Below the pieces are notes generated by a model, which saw only the letters and a list, made by a program, of their open reading frames with translations, was not told the DNA's origin and made no database searches. From contig JBDZVX010000023.1 in NCBI GenBank assembly GCA_040255925.1, positions 1 to 26,522 of the forward strand: 26,522 nucleotides of DNA. Reading direction: 5' to 3'. The position numbers were made by a program, and so were the translations under genes. The first letter of the stretch is position 1, and each line of letters begins with the position of its first letter. Source of the stretch: Nitrolancea sp040255925 (GTDB lineage Bacteria; Chloroflexota; Chloroflexia; Thermomicrobiales; Thermomicrobiaceae). Below, piece after piece: positions 1 through 7,771 of the stretch.

Positions 1-104
1 GAGTAGCCGGGTTTTCTTTAAATCCCGCGGTGATGGCTTTCCGGTCGATGGATGAAGGATACCGCGCCTTGTGCCGTGGGCCGGTCGGCAGAAAGCAGCT
101 GGGT

Positions 105-1127
105 ATGACACGCTATCTGATGACGCTGTACCGCTGGAAGTGGCTCTTTCTCTTGACGCTGCTGATAATGCTTGGCGGATCGGCGTTCGGGGCCTATTAT
201 CTCTTCCCCCCGCAATACACTGCGACAGCCAGGATCTGGGTGGATGGCCAGGCCAACGGGCAGGATGCGTCTATGGGACTAACGGTCTCGAAGCGGGAAC
301 AGGACGCACTGCAGCAGTTGACCGGCACGGATTCCTTCCTTAGCAACGTCCTGAAGCCCACGCCGATCGGCGCCCAGTTGAATGGCGAGCCGCGTCATGA
401 CCAGGAGATTATGAAACCGGTTCGCAAACATTTGAAGATCGAGACGCTGGGTCCTAACACGGTCGTCGTCTCATATGCGGGACGGAATCCGGCCGTCAGC
501 CAGCAGATCGTCCAGGGCACGCTCGACCACTTTCAAGCTTGGATTACCAAGACCCAGGCGGATCTGACGACCGCACAATCGCAGAAGTACCAGCAGATGA
601 TGCAGAACCAGCTCGACTTGTACAAGAAACAGATGGAAGACGCCCAGAAACAGGTCAGCGACTTTCTCGCCATCAATCCTAATCCGCTTCCCACCACGGC
701 GGCGTACCAACAACTTCAAGAGTTGAAGCAATCTTCCGAAGCGGCGGCCGGGCTCTACGCGACGGTCGCGGCGCGGCTGGCCGGACTCAATACCACCGAC
801 GCGCTGGCGAACACCTACCAGTCGATGAGCTTCCGGGTCTTGGACTCGCCGGTGGCTCCAGTCACGGCCTCGATTCCGCTAAAGCAGGTCGCGGAATACA
901 TCGCGCTGACCCTGGTGGCCAGCTTCGGGCTGGTGGCCATCGCGATCATCCTGCTGACCTGGCGGGATACGGCCGTGCGGACGGTCGAGGACGTTGGCGC
1001 GCTCAGCGATCTGCCGGTCCTCGCGATTATCCCTGGCCTCAAATCCCGTTCGAAACGGGAACGCGCATCGGCGATTCGTGAAAAGGTGGGCGTCGCGATT
1101 GCCCAACATGCCTCCATCCGCCGGTAA
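105..1127 (+). CDS. Wzz-like polysaccharide chain-length determinant
   Basis: This is a probable inner-membrane polysaccharide co-polymerase that sets chain length in Wzy-dependent export. From the ATG at 105 it has 340 residues: a short basic N-terminus, a first membrane segment at about residues 12-32, a long extracytoplasmic region with a Gln/Lys-rich probable coiled coil around 165-230, a proline-bearing stretch (SPVAPVTASIP) and a second membrane segment at about 262-286. A cytoplasmic tail of about 54 residues follows. This topology is typical of Wzz/CapA-type proteins. The frame stays open upstream to ATGs at 30 and 48, but those add residues that do not look like the family, so 105 is preferred. 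No strong ribosome site separates the options. The next gene encodes the matching CpsD-like ATPase, as in two-protein Wzc systems. The operon probably starts outside the window. Confidence 0.85.
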   Translation: MTRYLMTLYRWKWLFLLTLLIMLGGSAFGAYYLFPPQYTATARIWVDGQANGQDASMGLTVSKREQDALQQLTGTDSFLSNVLKPTPIGAQLNGEPRHDQEIMKPVRKHLKIETLGPNTVVVSYAGRNPAVSQQIVQGTLDHFQAWITKTQADLTTAQSQKYQQMMQNQLDLYKKQMEDAQKQVSDFLAINPNPLPTTAAYQQLQELKQSSEAAAGLYATVAARLAGLNTTDALANTYQSMSFRVLDSPVAPVTASIPLKQVAEYIALTLVASFGLVAIAIILLTWRDTAVRTVEDVGALSDLPVLAIIPGLKSRSKRERASAIREKVGVAIAQHASIRR

Positions 1128-1181
1128 TGGCACCCGGCGTGACGAATGTTCTCGTGGTTATGAGATCTTGGGGGTACGTGA

Positions 1182-1859
1182 ATGTCAACCAAACTGCCGC
1201 TGACGACACCGTTGGCTGAAGATAATTCTCTCTTCCGGGATCTCTATACCCGAATGCTCAGGCAGATCCAGGTGGATGCCCATAACGTCGTGGGCGTGAC
1301 GAGCAGCGTGGATGGAGAGGGAAAGACGACCATCGCGATTAACCTGGCCATCACCCTGGCGAATGACCATGGCCTCGTCGACTCCGGAAAACGTTCGGGA
1401 GAGATCCTGATCGTGGACTGTAACCCGGGAACCGTCGGTACGAGTCAGGGGCTCATGGTTGAGTCGATTCCAGGGCTTATCCACTATCTTCGCCACCAGT
1501 ATCCGGTTGATGGGATCGTGAAGCAGGTCTTCTTACCCCGTCTGTGGGTCATGCCGGTCGGCAGCAGCCCATTTGATTTCTCCCCGCTGATCCGGACGGA
1601 GATGATGAAGGAGTTGATCGCCACCCTCCGCGAGCGCTTCGAAGTGATCATCCTCGATCTCCCGTCGATCCTGAGTACCACGGATACGTTGGTGCTAGCC
1701 GGGCTCGCGGATCAGGTACTGCTCGTCGTCCGTTCCGGTGTCACGCCATCGGCGGTCCTCGGCCAGGCGCTCGATCGGCTGAACCGGGACAAGCTCGCCG
1801 GGATGGTCCTCAACGACTATCACCGGCCACTGCCGCGATGGCTGGAAAAGGCTGTCTGA
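1182..1859 (+). CDS. CpsD/CapB-like P-loop ATPase (degenerate BY-kinase)
   Basis: This 225-residue protein belongs to the ParA/MinD-like family of bacterial tyrosine kinases that partner Wzz proteins. It has a Walker A (SSVDGEGKTT, residues 41-50, Lys48), a Walker A'-like strand (ILIVDCNPG, from about 75) and a Walker B (VIILDLPS, Asp159). Two features are unusual. The A' motif normally reads D-x-D-x-R but here reads D-C-N-P. The C-terminus (RPLPRWLEKAV) has no tyrosine cluster, although autophosphorylating BY-kinases normally carry one. It may therefore act as an ATP-dependent switch without tail phosphorylation. The ATG at 1182 follows a G-rich Shine-Dalgarno (GGGGG, 7 nt upstream). It lies 54 bp after the Wzz gene, as expected for a split Wzc. 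Family confidence is high; kinase activity is uncertain. Confidence 0.85.
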   Translation: MSTKLPLTTPLAEDNSLFRDLYTRMLRQIQVDAHNVVGVTSSVDGEGKTTIAINLAITLANDHGLVDSGKRSGEILIVDCNPGTVGTSQGLMVESIPGLIHYLRHQYPVDGIVKQVFLPRLWVMPVGSSPFDFSPLIRTEMMKELIATLRERFEVIILDLPSILSTTDTLVLAGLADQVLLVVRSGVTPSAVLGQALDRLNRDKLAGMVLNDYHRPLPRWLEKAV

Positions 1860-1881
1860 GCCGGACGGAGGCGGGATACCA

Positions 1882-2046
1882 ATGGCCGGTCTGGCACCCG
1901 TACTGATGCTCCTGGCGTTGTTTGTCTGGATCGGTGTCTCGCCGCGATCGTCAGACCGCTGGGTGTGGCTCTGGCTGTTGGTGCTGATCGCCGTGGTCAT
2001 CATCCTCGACTATACCGGCATGATTCCGGGTACCGGTAGCCATTGA
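1882..2046 (+). CDS. Small two-helix membrane protein
   Basis: This is a 54-codon ORF between the ATPase and the polymerase. A good Shine-Dalgarno (GGAGG at 1867-1871) sits 10 nt before its ATG. The product has two hydrophobic segments, residues about 4-19 and 27-42, joined by a short polar turn (SPRSSDR), and a short tail ending in GTGSH. Its TGA overlaps the TTG start of the polymerase gene by 4 bp, which suggests translational coupling. I do not recognise a family. Its position suggests an accessory subunit of the Wzz/Wzy machinery, but that is inference. It could also be only a coupling leader peptide. Confidence 0.6.
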   Translation: MAGLAPVLMLLALFVWIGVSPRSSDRWVWLWLLVLIAVVIILDYTGMIPGTGSH

Positions 2047-3599
2047 AGTTGCTGATGAATCGATTGTGGACTCCGTCATACGGCCGATACCATATCTGGC
2101 AGCAGCCCTGGGATCTCGCAGTCACGGGGTTGTTGCTTCTGGCCGCGCTGGCCTGTGCCGGCCTGCTCGCGATTGGTCTCTCGACAGACACCCCACTGAT
2201 CCTGTTTATCGTCATCGCCGGTCTCCTTTGTTTCGCGATGCTCTGGCGCTGGCCGGTGTTCTCCGTATATCTTCTGGTTTTCAGCGCGTTATTGATCAAT
2301 CAGTGGCCGGTTCCAGGGATCGAACCGATCACGGACAAGACCCACCTCTTCCGGACCCTTTCTAGCTTCACTCCAGTCCAGCTTCCGATGACCCCCGCCG
2401 AAATGATCCTCGGGGTTGGGCTGCTGGCGGTTCTGCTGCCCGCGCTCGGCCGCCGGGGTTCCGGTTTCTATCGCGGCACCCTATTCGGTCCGGCGATCTT
2501 CTTCCTGCTAACAGTGATTGCTTCCGCGGTCTTTGGTGCCGACCGGGGCACCGGAACCGGCCCGTTCATGGTGCAGGCAGCTTGGGCCGAGGCGCGGTCA
2601 TTCGTCTACCTCGTCATCTGCTACGTCTTGGCCGCGAATCTGATCACCAACCGTCGCCGCTTGCACGTGGTGCTGTGGATCATTATCCTCACGACCGGGA
2701 TGAAAGGTCTCCAGGGGATCAGTCACTACCTTGTTGAGCGCCGGATCGGTGTGCAATTGGAATCGATCACCGGCCATGAGGACGTCATCTTCTTCGGCAC
2801 CTTTTTCGTCTTGTTGTCCGCGATGCTCCTGTTTGGCGGCGACCGTCGCCAGCGCATCGTCATGCTTTGTCTTCTGGCGCCGGTTATCTTCACCGAGCTA
2901 GCGACCAGCCGGCGGATCGCGTTCTTCAGCTTGCCGTTCGGCCTGCTGATCATTGGTATCGGGTTGTTCCAGACAAACAGGCGGCTTTTCTTAAGGATCG
3001 CCCCGATCGTGGCTATCTTGCTGGTCACCTATATCGGCATTTTCTGGAACCGTACCGATACGCTTTTGGGGGAGCCGGCTAGAGCGTTTCGCTCTCAGGT
3101 GGGTACCACGTCCATGCGAGATCAGCGCTCTGATGCGTGGCGGGAACTGGAACGGGAAAACATCACCGGGAATATCCGGAGCGCTCCACTGACCGGCCTG
3201 GGCTTTGGGCGGCCGTACCGGTTTTACGTCCCTGAGCCGTCGCTGGTCAGCTCCGGTTTCATCTACTGGACGTATATTACCCACAACGCCATCTTCTGGG
3301 TTTGGATGAAAATGGGGGCGGTAGGCTTCACTGCCTTCTGGCTTCTGCTCGGTTCGGCAATCGTCCAGGGATTATCCAGCTTCCGCAAACTCTCCGATAG
3401 CACCTTGCGGGTGCTTGCGATCACGATCGTCGGACTGGTCGTGATGCAGGTGATCTTCTCCTACGGCGATCTGGGTCTCACCTACGCTAGGCCGATGATC
3501 TTCCTTGGGTGCATGCTCGGGGTGCTGGTACGGCTGCCGGACCTGGACCGGGCCGACGACCGTCCGTCCCCGGAACAGACGGTGTTGGATGGGGCATGA
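2043..3599 (+). CDS. Wzy-like polymerase / O-antigen ligase family protein
   Basis: This is a polytopic membrane protein of 518 residues if it starts at the TTG at 2043, or 514 from the ATG at 2055. It has about ten or more hydrophobic segments and one large external loop. The loop carries the family-typical block RSDAWRELERENI followed by PLTGLGFG (residues 382-389) and THNAIFWVWMKMG just before a membrane segment. That pattern is characteristic of the O-antigen ligase/Wzy superfamily (Wzy_C). The likely role is joining lipid-linked repeat units outside the membrane. The TTG start is suggested by the 4-bp overlap with the preceding small ORF, but no strong ribosome site is visible. The stop overlaps the ATG of the flippase gene. 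Its place between Wzz/CpsD and Wzx favours polymerase over ligase. Confidence 0.85.
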   Translation: MKLLMNRLWTPSYGRYHIWQQPWDLAVTGLLLLAALACAGLLAIGLSTDTPLILFIVIAGLLCFAMLWRWPVFSVYLLVFSALLINQWPVPGIEPITDKTHLFRTLSSFTPVQLPMTPAEMILGVGLLAVLLPALGRRGSGFYRGTLFGPAIFFLLTVIASAVFGADRGTGTGPFMVQAAWAEARSFVYLVICYVLAANLITNRRRLHVVLWIIILTTGMKGLQGISHYLVERRIGVQLESITGHEDVIFFGTFFVLLSAMLLFGGDRRQRIVMLCLLAPVIFTELATSRRIAFFSLPFGLLIIGIGLFQTNRRLFLRIAPIVAILLVTYIGIFWNRTDTLLGEPARAFRSQVGTTSMRDQRSDAWRELERENITGNIRSAPLTGLGFGRPYRFYVPEPSLVSSGFIYWTYITHNAIFWVWMKMGAVGFTAFWLLLGSAIVQGLSSFRKLSDSTLRVLAITIVGLVVMQVIFSYGDLGLTYARPMIFLGCMLGVLVRLPDLDRADDRPSPEQTVLDGA

Positions 3600-5059
3600 A
3601 TACGCTCAAGCGCGCGGTCAGCAACAGCGCGGTCATGTTCGTCTCTCAGTGTATGACCTGGACCGCCACGCTTTTCCTGACCGCTGCCCTCGGCCGGTAT
3701 CTTGGTGCCGCCGGATTCGGGGATCTCTACCTTGCGATGTCGTTTGGCGTGATCTTCAGCGGCGTCGTCGCGTTCGGGCTCGACCAGCAGCTCGTTCGGG
3801 CTGTTGCCCGCGACCGAGAGCTGGCGAGCAGCTATCTCGTCCATTCGCTGGCCATCAAACTGGTGCTTTCCGTCGTGGCGTTCGCGATGATAGTCGGCCT
3901 CACCTATCTGCTGGGTTATGCGCCCGTTGTCCGGCTAACCATCGCGGTCTATTGCATCGTTATCCTCTTCCACGCGATTACGGATAGCACGACGGCGGTC
4001 TTCCAGTCGTATGAGAACCTGTTTTCCCCGGCACTCGGTACGGTTATCGAAAAAGTCTTCGTCGCCGCCGCGGCAATCGTGTTACTCGCCGGCGGCTACG
4101 GTGTGGTCGCGGTAGCCGCCGTCTTCGTCGTTGGGGGGATGTTGGGTGCGCTCTGGCGTGTCCTCTTCCTTCGGAAAATGGTCCGCTTTCAGTTCGCGTT
4201 CGATGTCAAGAAGCTGCGCCCACTGATGATCGGCGCGTTCCCGTTTTTCGTCTACTGGATGCTGAGCGCCGTCTATTTCCGGATCGATACCGTCCTGCTC
4301 TCGATCCTGTCCACCGCGAATGTAGTCGGCTGGTATGGTGCCGCCTACAAGCTCTTCGAAACGCTCAGCTTCCTGCCGAGCATCATCTGCACCGCGATCA
4401 TGTACCCGATTCTCTCCCGGCTGGCCGTCCAGTCCCGTGCGAACCTCCGCTTCGCGCTCGGGAAGGGGCTTGATGTCATGCTGATGCTGGGCATCCCGAT
4501 TTGCACCGGTCTGTTCCTGCTTGCCGAACCAATCATCCGGCTGATCTATGGGAAACCGGAGTTCTTGCACGCCGCACCGGCGCTGCAATGGCTGGCGCTC
4601 GCCCTGTTCTTGATGTACGTGAACTGGGTGCTGGGGACGGTATTGATCGGCCTCGATCGAGAGAAGCGGCTGACCTTGGCCGCTGGGCTGTCGCTGGTCA
4701 TCAACCTCTCGCTGAACTGGCTCTTGATTCCCCGGTACCAGCACGTCGGCACGGCGGCGGTCACCGTGGGAACCGAGCTCTTCATCTTCCTCTACCTGAT
4801 CGCGATCCTTCCCAGGGATCTGCTGTCGCGGAGCAGCCTGATCGTCTTTGCGAAGGCCGTGATCTCGGCCGGCGCGATGGCGGCTGTCCTGTACGCCTTA
4901 CGCGGACAGAGCCTCGTCCTGCTCGTCCCGCTGGGTGGCCTCGTCTACTGTCTGGTCGCCTTGCTCCTCCGGCTGGTGCCGCCCGACGATATCCGCCTGT
5001 TCAAACAAGCTGTTCTAAGTCGTAGCGGCCGCAACGCGGCCGGGACCAAGACGGCGTAA
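3596..5059 (+). CDS. Wzx-like polysaccharide flippase (MOP superfamily)
   Basis: This 487-residue protein is hydrophobic almost throughout, with about 12-14 membrane segments. The N-terminal block (FLTAALGRYLGAAGFGDLYLAMSF) is typical of oligosaccharide flippases of the RfbX/Wzx type in the MOP superfamily. It should move undecaprenyl-linked repeat units across the inner membrane. The open frame begins upstream at a GTG (3509), but the ATG at 3596 fits the family N-terminus and overlaps the polymerase stop in an ATGA, so it is chosen. The middle part has the expected charged loops, such as FDVKKLRPLM. The C-terminus ends in a short basic tail (SRSGRNAAGTKTA). Nothing suggests truncation. Confidence 0.88.
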   Translation: MNTLKRAVSNSAVMFVSQCMTWTATLFLTAALGRYLGAAGFGDLYLAMSFGVIFSGVVAFGLDQQLVRAVARDRELASSYLVHSLAIKLVLSVVAFAMIVGLTYLLGYAPVVRLTIAVYCIVILFHAITDSTTAVFQSYENLFSPALGTVIEKVFVAAAAIVLLAGGYGVVAVAAVFVVGGMLGALWRVLFLRKMVRFQFAFDVKKLRPLMIGAFPFFVYWMLSAVYFRIDTVLLSILSTANVVGWYGAAYKLFETLSFLPSIICTAIMYPILSRLAVQSRANLRFALGKGLDVMLMLGIPICTGLFLLAEPIIRLIYGKPEFLHAAPALQWLALALFLMYVNWVLGTVLIGLDREKRLTLAAGLSLVINLSLNWLLIPRYQHVGTAAVTVGTELFIFLYLIAILPRDLLSRSSLIVFAKAVISAGAMAAVLYALRGQSLVLLVPLGGLVYCLVALLLRLVPPDDIRLFKQAVLSRSGRNAAGTKTA

Positions 5060-5109
5060 ATCGTGCGGATGGGCGGCTCGATACCGAGAGATGAATTCCG
5101 GATGGAGCG

Positions 5110-6351
5110 ATGATGAGGATTCTCTTTGTCACCCCGAGTTTACCGAGCCTTCCAAGAGGCGGCGCATCCCGTCGTATGCAGGGCCTGATTTCCGGTCTCG
5201 CCCGGGAGCACGTGGTATCGGTACTGGCTTTTGTACCGCCGGGCGAAGATCAGACTGCCGCGATCTCCGCGGCGAAGGACTATTGCGCCGAAGTAGTGAC
5301 CGTCGAGAACGATCGGTATGGGCTGAGCCATCGCCACAAGCGCGCGCTCCAGCTACGGTCGCTGGCTTCGCCGAGGAGCTTCGAGCACCTGGTCTACGAT
5401 CGCCCGGCGTTGCGCGCCGCGCTCGACTGGATGCTTGCCCGGACGCACTACGACGTCGTCAACGTCGAGTTCTGCTGGATGGCTTATCCGAGCTTCTCGA
5501 CCAAGGCCCGGCTCATCCTCGATGAGCACAACATTGAGTACGACATCCTACGCCGTACCTCGCGTGGCGAGACTCAGCCCGCGCGGAAGCTCTATAACGC
5601 TGTCGATTTCTGGAAGCTGCGGCGGGAGGAACGGGCGATCTGGCGGAAGTTCGATGCGTGCTGCCTGACGTCCGAGCGTGATGAGCGGATCGTGCTCCTC
5701 GATCGCCCATCGGCCCGAACGGCGGTAGTGCCGAATGGCGCCGATACCGGCTATTTCCGCCCGCAAGCGGTGCCACCGGAGCCGATGACGATCGCCTTCT
5801 TCGGGCAGATCAGTTATTACCCCAACACGGACGGGCTCCTCTTCTTCCTCCGCGAGGTCATGCCGCACCTGAAACAGACTCATCCTCGGGTGAAGTTGCT
5901 GATCATCGGCCCGTCGCCGCCGGACGCGATTTCCGCCTTTGCAGGTGACGATGTGATTATCACCGGCGTCGTTGACGATATCCGGCCCTACCTGGAGCGC
6001 GCCAGCGTCATCATCGCGCCGCTTCGTATCGGCGGGGGAACGCGGTTGAAGATCCTGGAAGCAATGGCGATGGGCAAACCGGTCGTCTCGACGCGCATCG
6101 GTGCCGAGGGCATTGATGTCACCGATGGGACGGATATCCTGCTGGCCGACACGGCGGAGGATTTCGCCGCGTTCGTGGCTCAGGTGCTCGATGATCCGGC
6201 GCTCGCCCGCCGGCTTGGGGGTGCCGGTCGCGAGCTTATCGAGCATCGATACGACTGGCAAGCATCGGTAAAGCGGCTGACACAGCTCTATCAGGAGCTC
6301 CTGCCAGCCAGCGCATCCCCCGAACGGGCGGTGGTCAGGAATACGGGATGA
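5110..6351 (+). CDS. GT4-family glycosyltransferase (GT-B fold)
   Basis: This 413-residue cytoplasmic enzyme probably adds one sugar to the lipid-linked repeat unit from a nucleotide sugar. The N-terminal Rossmann domain starts MRILFVTPSLPSLPRGGASR and contains the DEHNIEYD motif common in this subgroup. The C-terminal domain starts near VPNGADTGYF and carries the nucleotide-sugar motif PLRIGGGTRLKILEAMAMG followed by KPVVST. Two adjacent ATGs (5110 and 5113) are possible; GGAG at 5104-5107 fits 5113 slightly better. It lies 50 bp after the flippase gene, and its stop overlaps the ATG of the next gene by 4 bp (ATGA). The donor and acceptor cannot be read from sequence. Confidence 0.88.
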   Translation: MMRILFVTPSLPSLPRGGASRRMQGLISGLAREHVVSVLAFVPPGEDQTAAISAAKDYCAEVVTVENDRYGLSHRHKRALQLRSLASPRSFEHLVYDRPALRAALDWMLARTHYDVVNVEFCWMAYPSFSTKARLILDEHNIEYDILRRTSRGETQPARKLYNAVDFWKLRREERAIWRKFDACCLTSERDERIVLLDRPSARTAVVPNGADTGYFRPQAVPPEPMTIAFFGQISYYPNTDGLLFFLREVMPHLKQTHPRVKLLIIGPSPPDAISAFAGDDVIITGVVDDIRPYLERASVIIAPLRIGGGTRLKILEAMAMGKPVVSTRIGAEGIDVTDGTDILLADTAEDFAAFVAQVLDDPALARRLGGAGRELIEHRYDWQASVKRLTQLYQELLPASASPERAVVRNTG

Positions 6352-7589
6352 GCGAACGGCTCTTCCGGCGCTCCTCGCTCCCTGCCCGCCTGGGTGTCCG
6401 TGCGCTGCTGATCGTGCTAGTGATCCTCGCGGCTAGCTGCGCCGGTCCCAGGGCGCCGTCTCCCTCGCCAGTAGTCCCACGCCCGCATCCCGAGGGTATC
6501 GCCTGGCAGGGTGGAACCTGGTTCCTGCTGGGGGTGAACTACCCCTGGCACCGGTACGGGAACGATTTCGGGAACAACGCGCGAGGGAGCTTCGGTGTTC
6601 ACAACGAGTCAACCTACCGGGCGGTCGATGCCGACTTTGCCAAAATGGCCCGGATGGGCGTCCACACCGTGCGCTGGTTCGTGTTTGGTGACGGATCGGT
6701 TGGCATCATCTACGATCACCACGGCATGCCGACCGGTATCGACCAGAATGTCTTCCCCGATATGGACGCCGCACTGGAGATTGCCCAGCGGCACAATATC
6801 TACCTCGATCTGGTCCTGCTGGATTTCCTCTTCATGAAGGATGCCGAATGGAAGGGCGGGGTCCAGTCCGGAGGGCACGCCAACGTGATCAACTCCGACA
6901 AGGGGCAGAAGGCATTGGTTGACAAGGTCTTCAAGCCACTCTTCGAGCGGTACGCTCAGAATCCCTACATTCTGAGCTGGGAGGTGATGAATGAGCCGGA
7001 ATGGGCGATATCGGATTTTGGGAAGGTCCAGGACCAGTTCAGCCATTCGTCAACGCTGAAAAACTTCCGGCAGTTCACCCGGCGGGTCGTCGATGCCGTC
7101 CATAGCGAGACCGGCAGCTACGTGACGCTCGGAAGCGCGAGCCTGCAATGGGTATCGAGTTGGACCGGCCTGGATCTCGATTACTATCAGGCCCACTATT
7201 ATGATTGGATGCGATCCTCTCAACCCGACAACCTCTTTCACGCCGAGGGTGACCAGCTCGGACTGGACCGGCCGCTGGTCGTCGGTGAGTTCCCTGCCGC
7301 GTACAGCGGGACCGCCGGATTGAAGCATTACCTGGATACCTGGTATGGCAACGGCTTCGCCGGTGCCTGGCCCTGGAGCTTTAAGAAAGTTGATGGCCTG
7401 GGCACACCTGATGGCCATACCTTCTCATCCTGGGCGGCCGATCATAGTGAGTCGGTGAGCATCCCTGCCGCGGCTCAGGGAGCACGATTGTCAGGTACGG
7501 CTCCCTTGGGCGTGCTGGAGGCATGGGTGCCGAGACCTGGCGGCGCCGGAGTCATTGAGGAACGGCTGCCGCTCGACGAGTCCCGGTAG
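6348..7589 (+). CDS. Lipoprotein glycoside hydrolase, GH5/cellulase-like (clan A)
   Basis: This 413-residue exported protein has a basic N-terminus, a hydrophobic stretch (residues 17-29) and a lipobox-like AASC with Cys31, so it is probably lipid-anchored. A Pro/Ser-rich spacer (32-48) leads to a TIM-barrel hydrolase. SWEVMNEPEW contains the clan-A Asn215-Glu216 acid/base, AHYYD (282-286) matches the active-site His/Tyr strand, and PLVVGEF places the nucleophile at Glu314. Together these are diagnostic of retaining GH5-type or related mannanase/cellulase enzymes. It is the last gene of the assembly operon and overlaps the GT4 by ATGA. It may therefore trim or release the polymer made by this locus, as seen with glycosidases in other EPS loci. 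The exact GH family and substrate are uncertain. Confidence 0.8.
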   Translation: MSERLFRRSSLPARLGVRALLIVLVILAASCAGPRAPSPSPVVPRPHPEGIAWQGGTWFLLGVNYPWHRYGNDFGNNARGSFGVHNESTYRAVDADFAKMARMGVHTVRWFVFGDGSVGIIYDHHGMPTGIDQNVFPDMDAALEIAQRHNIYLDLVLLDFLFMKDAEWKGGVQSGGHANVINSDKGQKALVDKVFKPLFERYAQNPYILSWEVMNEPEWAISDFGKVQDQFSHSSTLKNFRQFTRRVVDAVHSETGSYVTLGSASLQWVSSWTGLDLDYYQAHYYDWMRSSQPDNLFHAEGDQLGLDRPLVVGEFPAAYSGTAGLKHYLDTWYGNGFAGAWPWSFKKVDGLGTPDGHTFSSWAADHSESVSIPAAAQGARLSGTAPLGVLEAWVPRPGGAGVIEERLPLDESR

Positions 7590-7771
7590 CGGTGGTCCGG
7601 CGAGACGAGGGGAAGAGACTGGTGCCCCGGCCCGGGGGAGCGTCGCCCTGAGGCAACTGGGCTGAAGCACCAAGTCCGGTCGAACGGGTAACGTTGCTGG
7701 CTTACCCGCCCGGCACTCCCGGTGTGGTCCGGGGGGTTACCCACCGGGAGCGTCAGCGGCCGTTGAGGTGG
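7590..7771. other. Convergent intergenic region with three stem-loops
   Basis: This is the gap between two convergent genes. On the + strand I see a stem closed by GGTGC (7621-7625) and GCACC (7667-7671) with an inner GCCC/GGGC pair, a 6-bp stem GGGTAA/TTACCC (7686-7691 with 7702-7707) and a 7-bp stem CCCGGTG/CACCGGG (7718-7724 with 7742-7748). None is followed by a T-run, so a classical terminator is not evident. The region may terminate by another route or encode a structured RNA. Confidence 0.4.

Noticed and set aside
3509..3595. Upstream GTG start for the flippase gene
   Set aside because: It would extend the protein by 29 Pro/Gly/Arg-rich residues inside the polymerase gene; the ATGA-overlapping ATG at 3596 fits the family.
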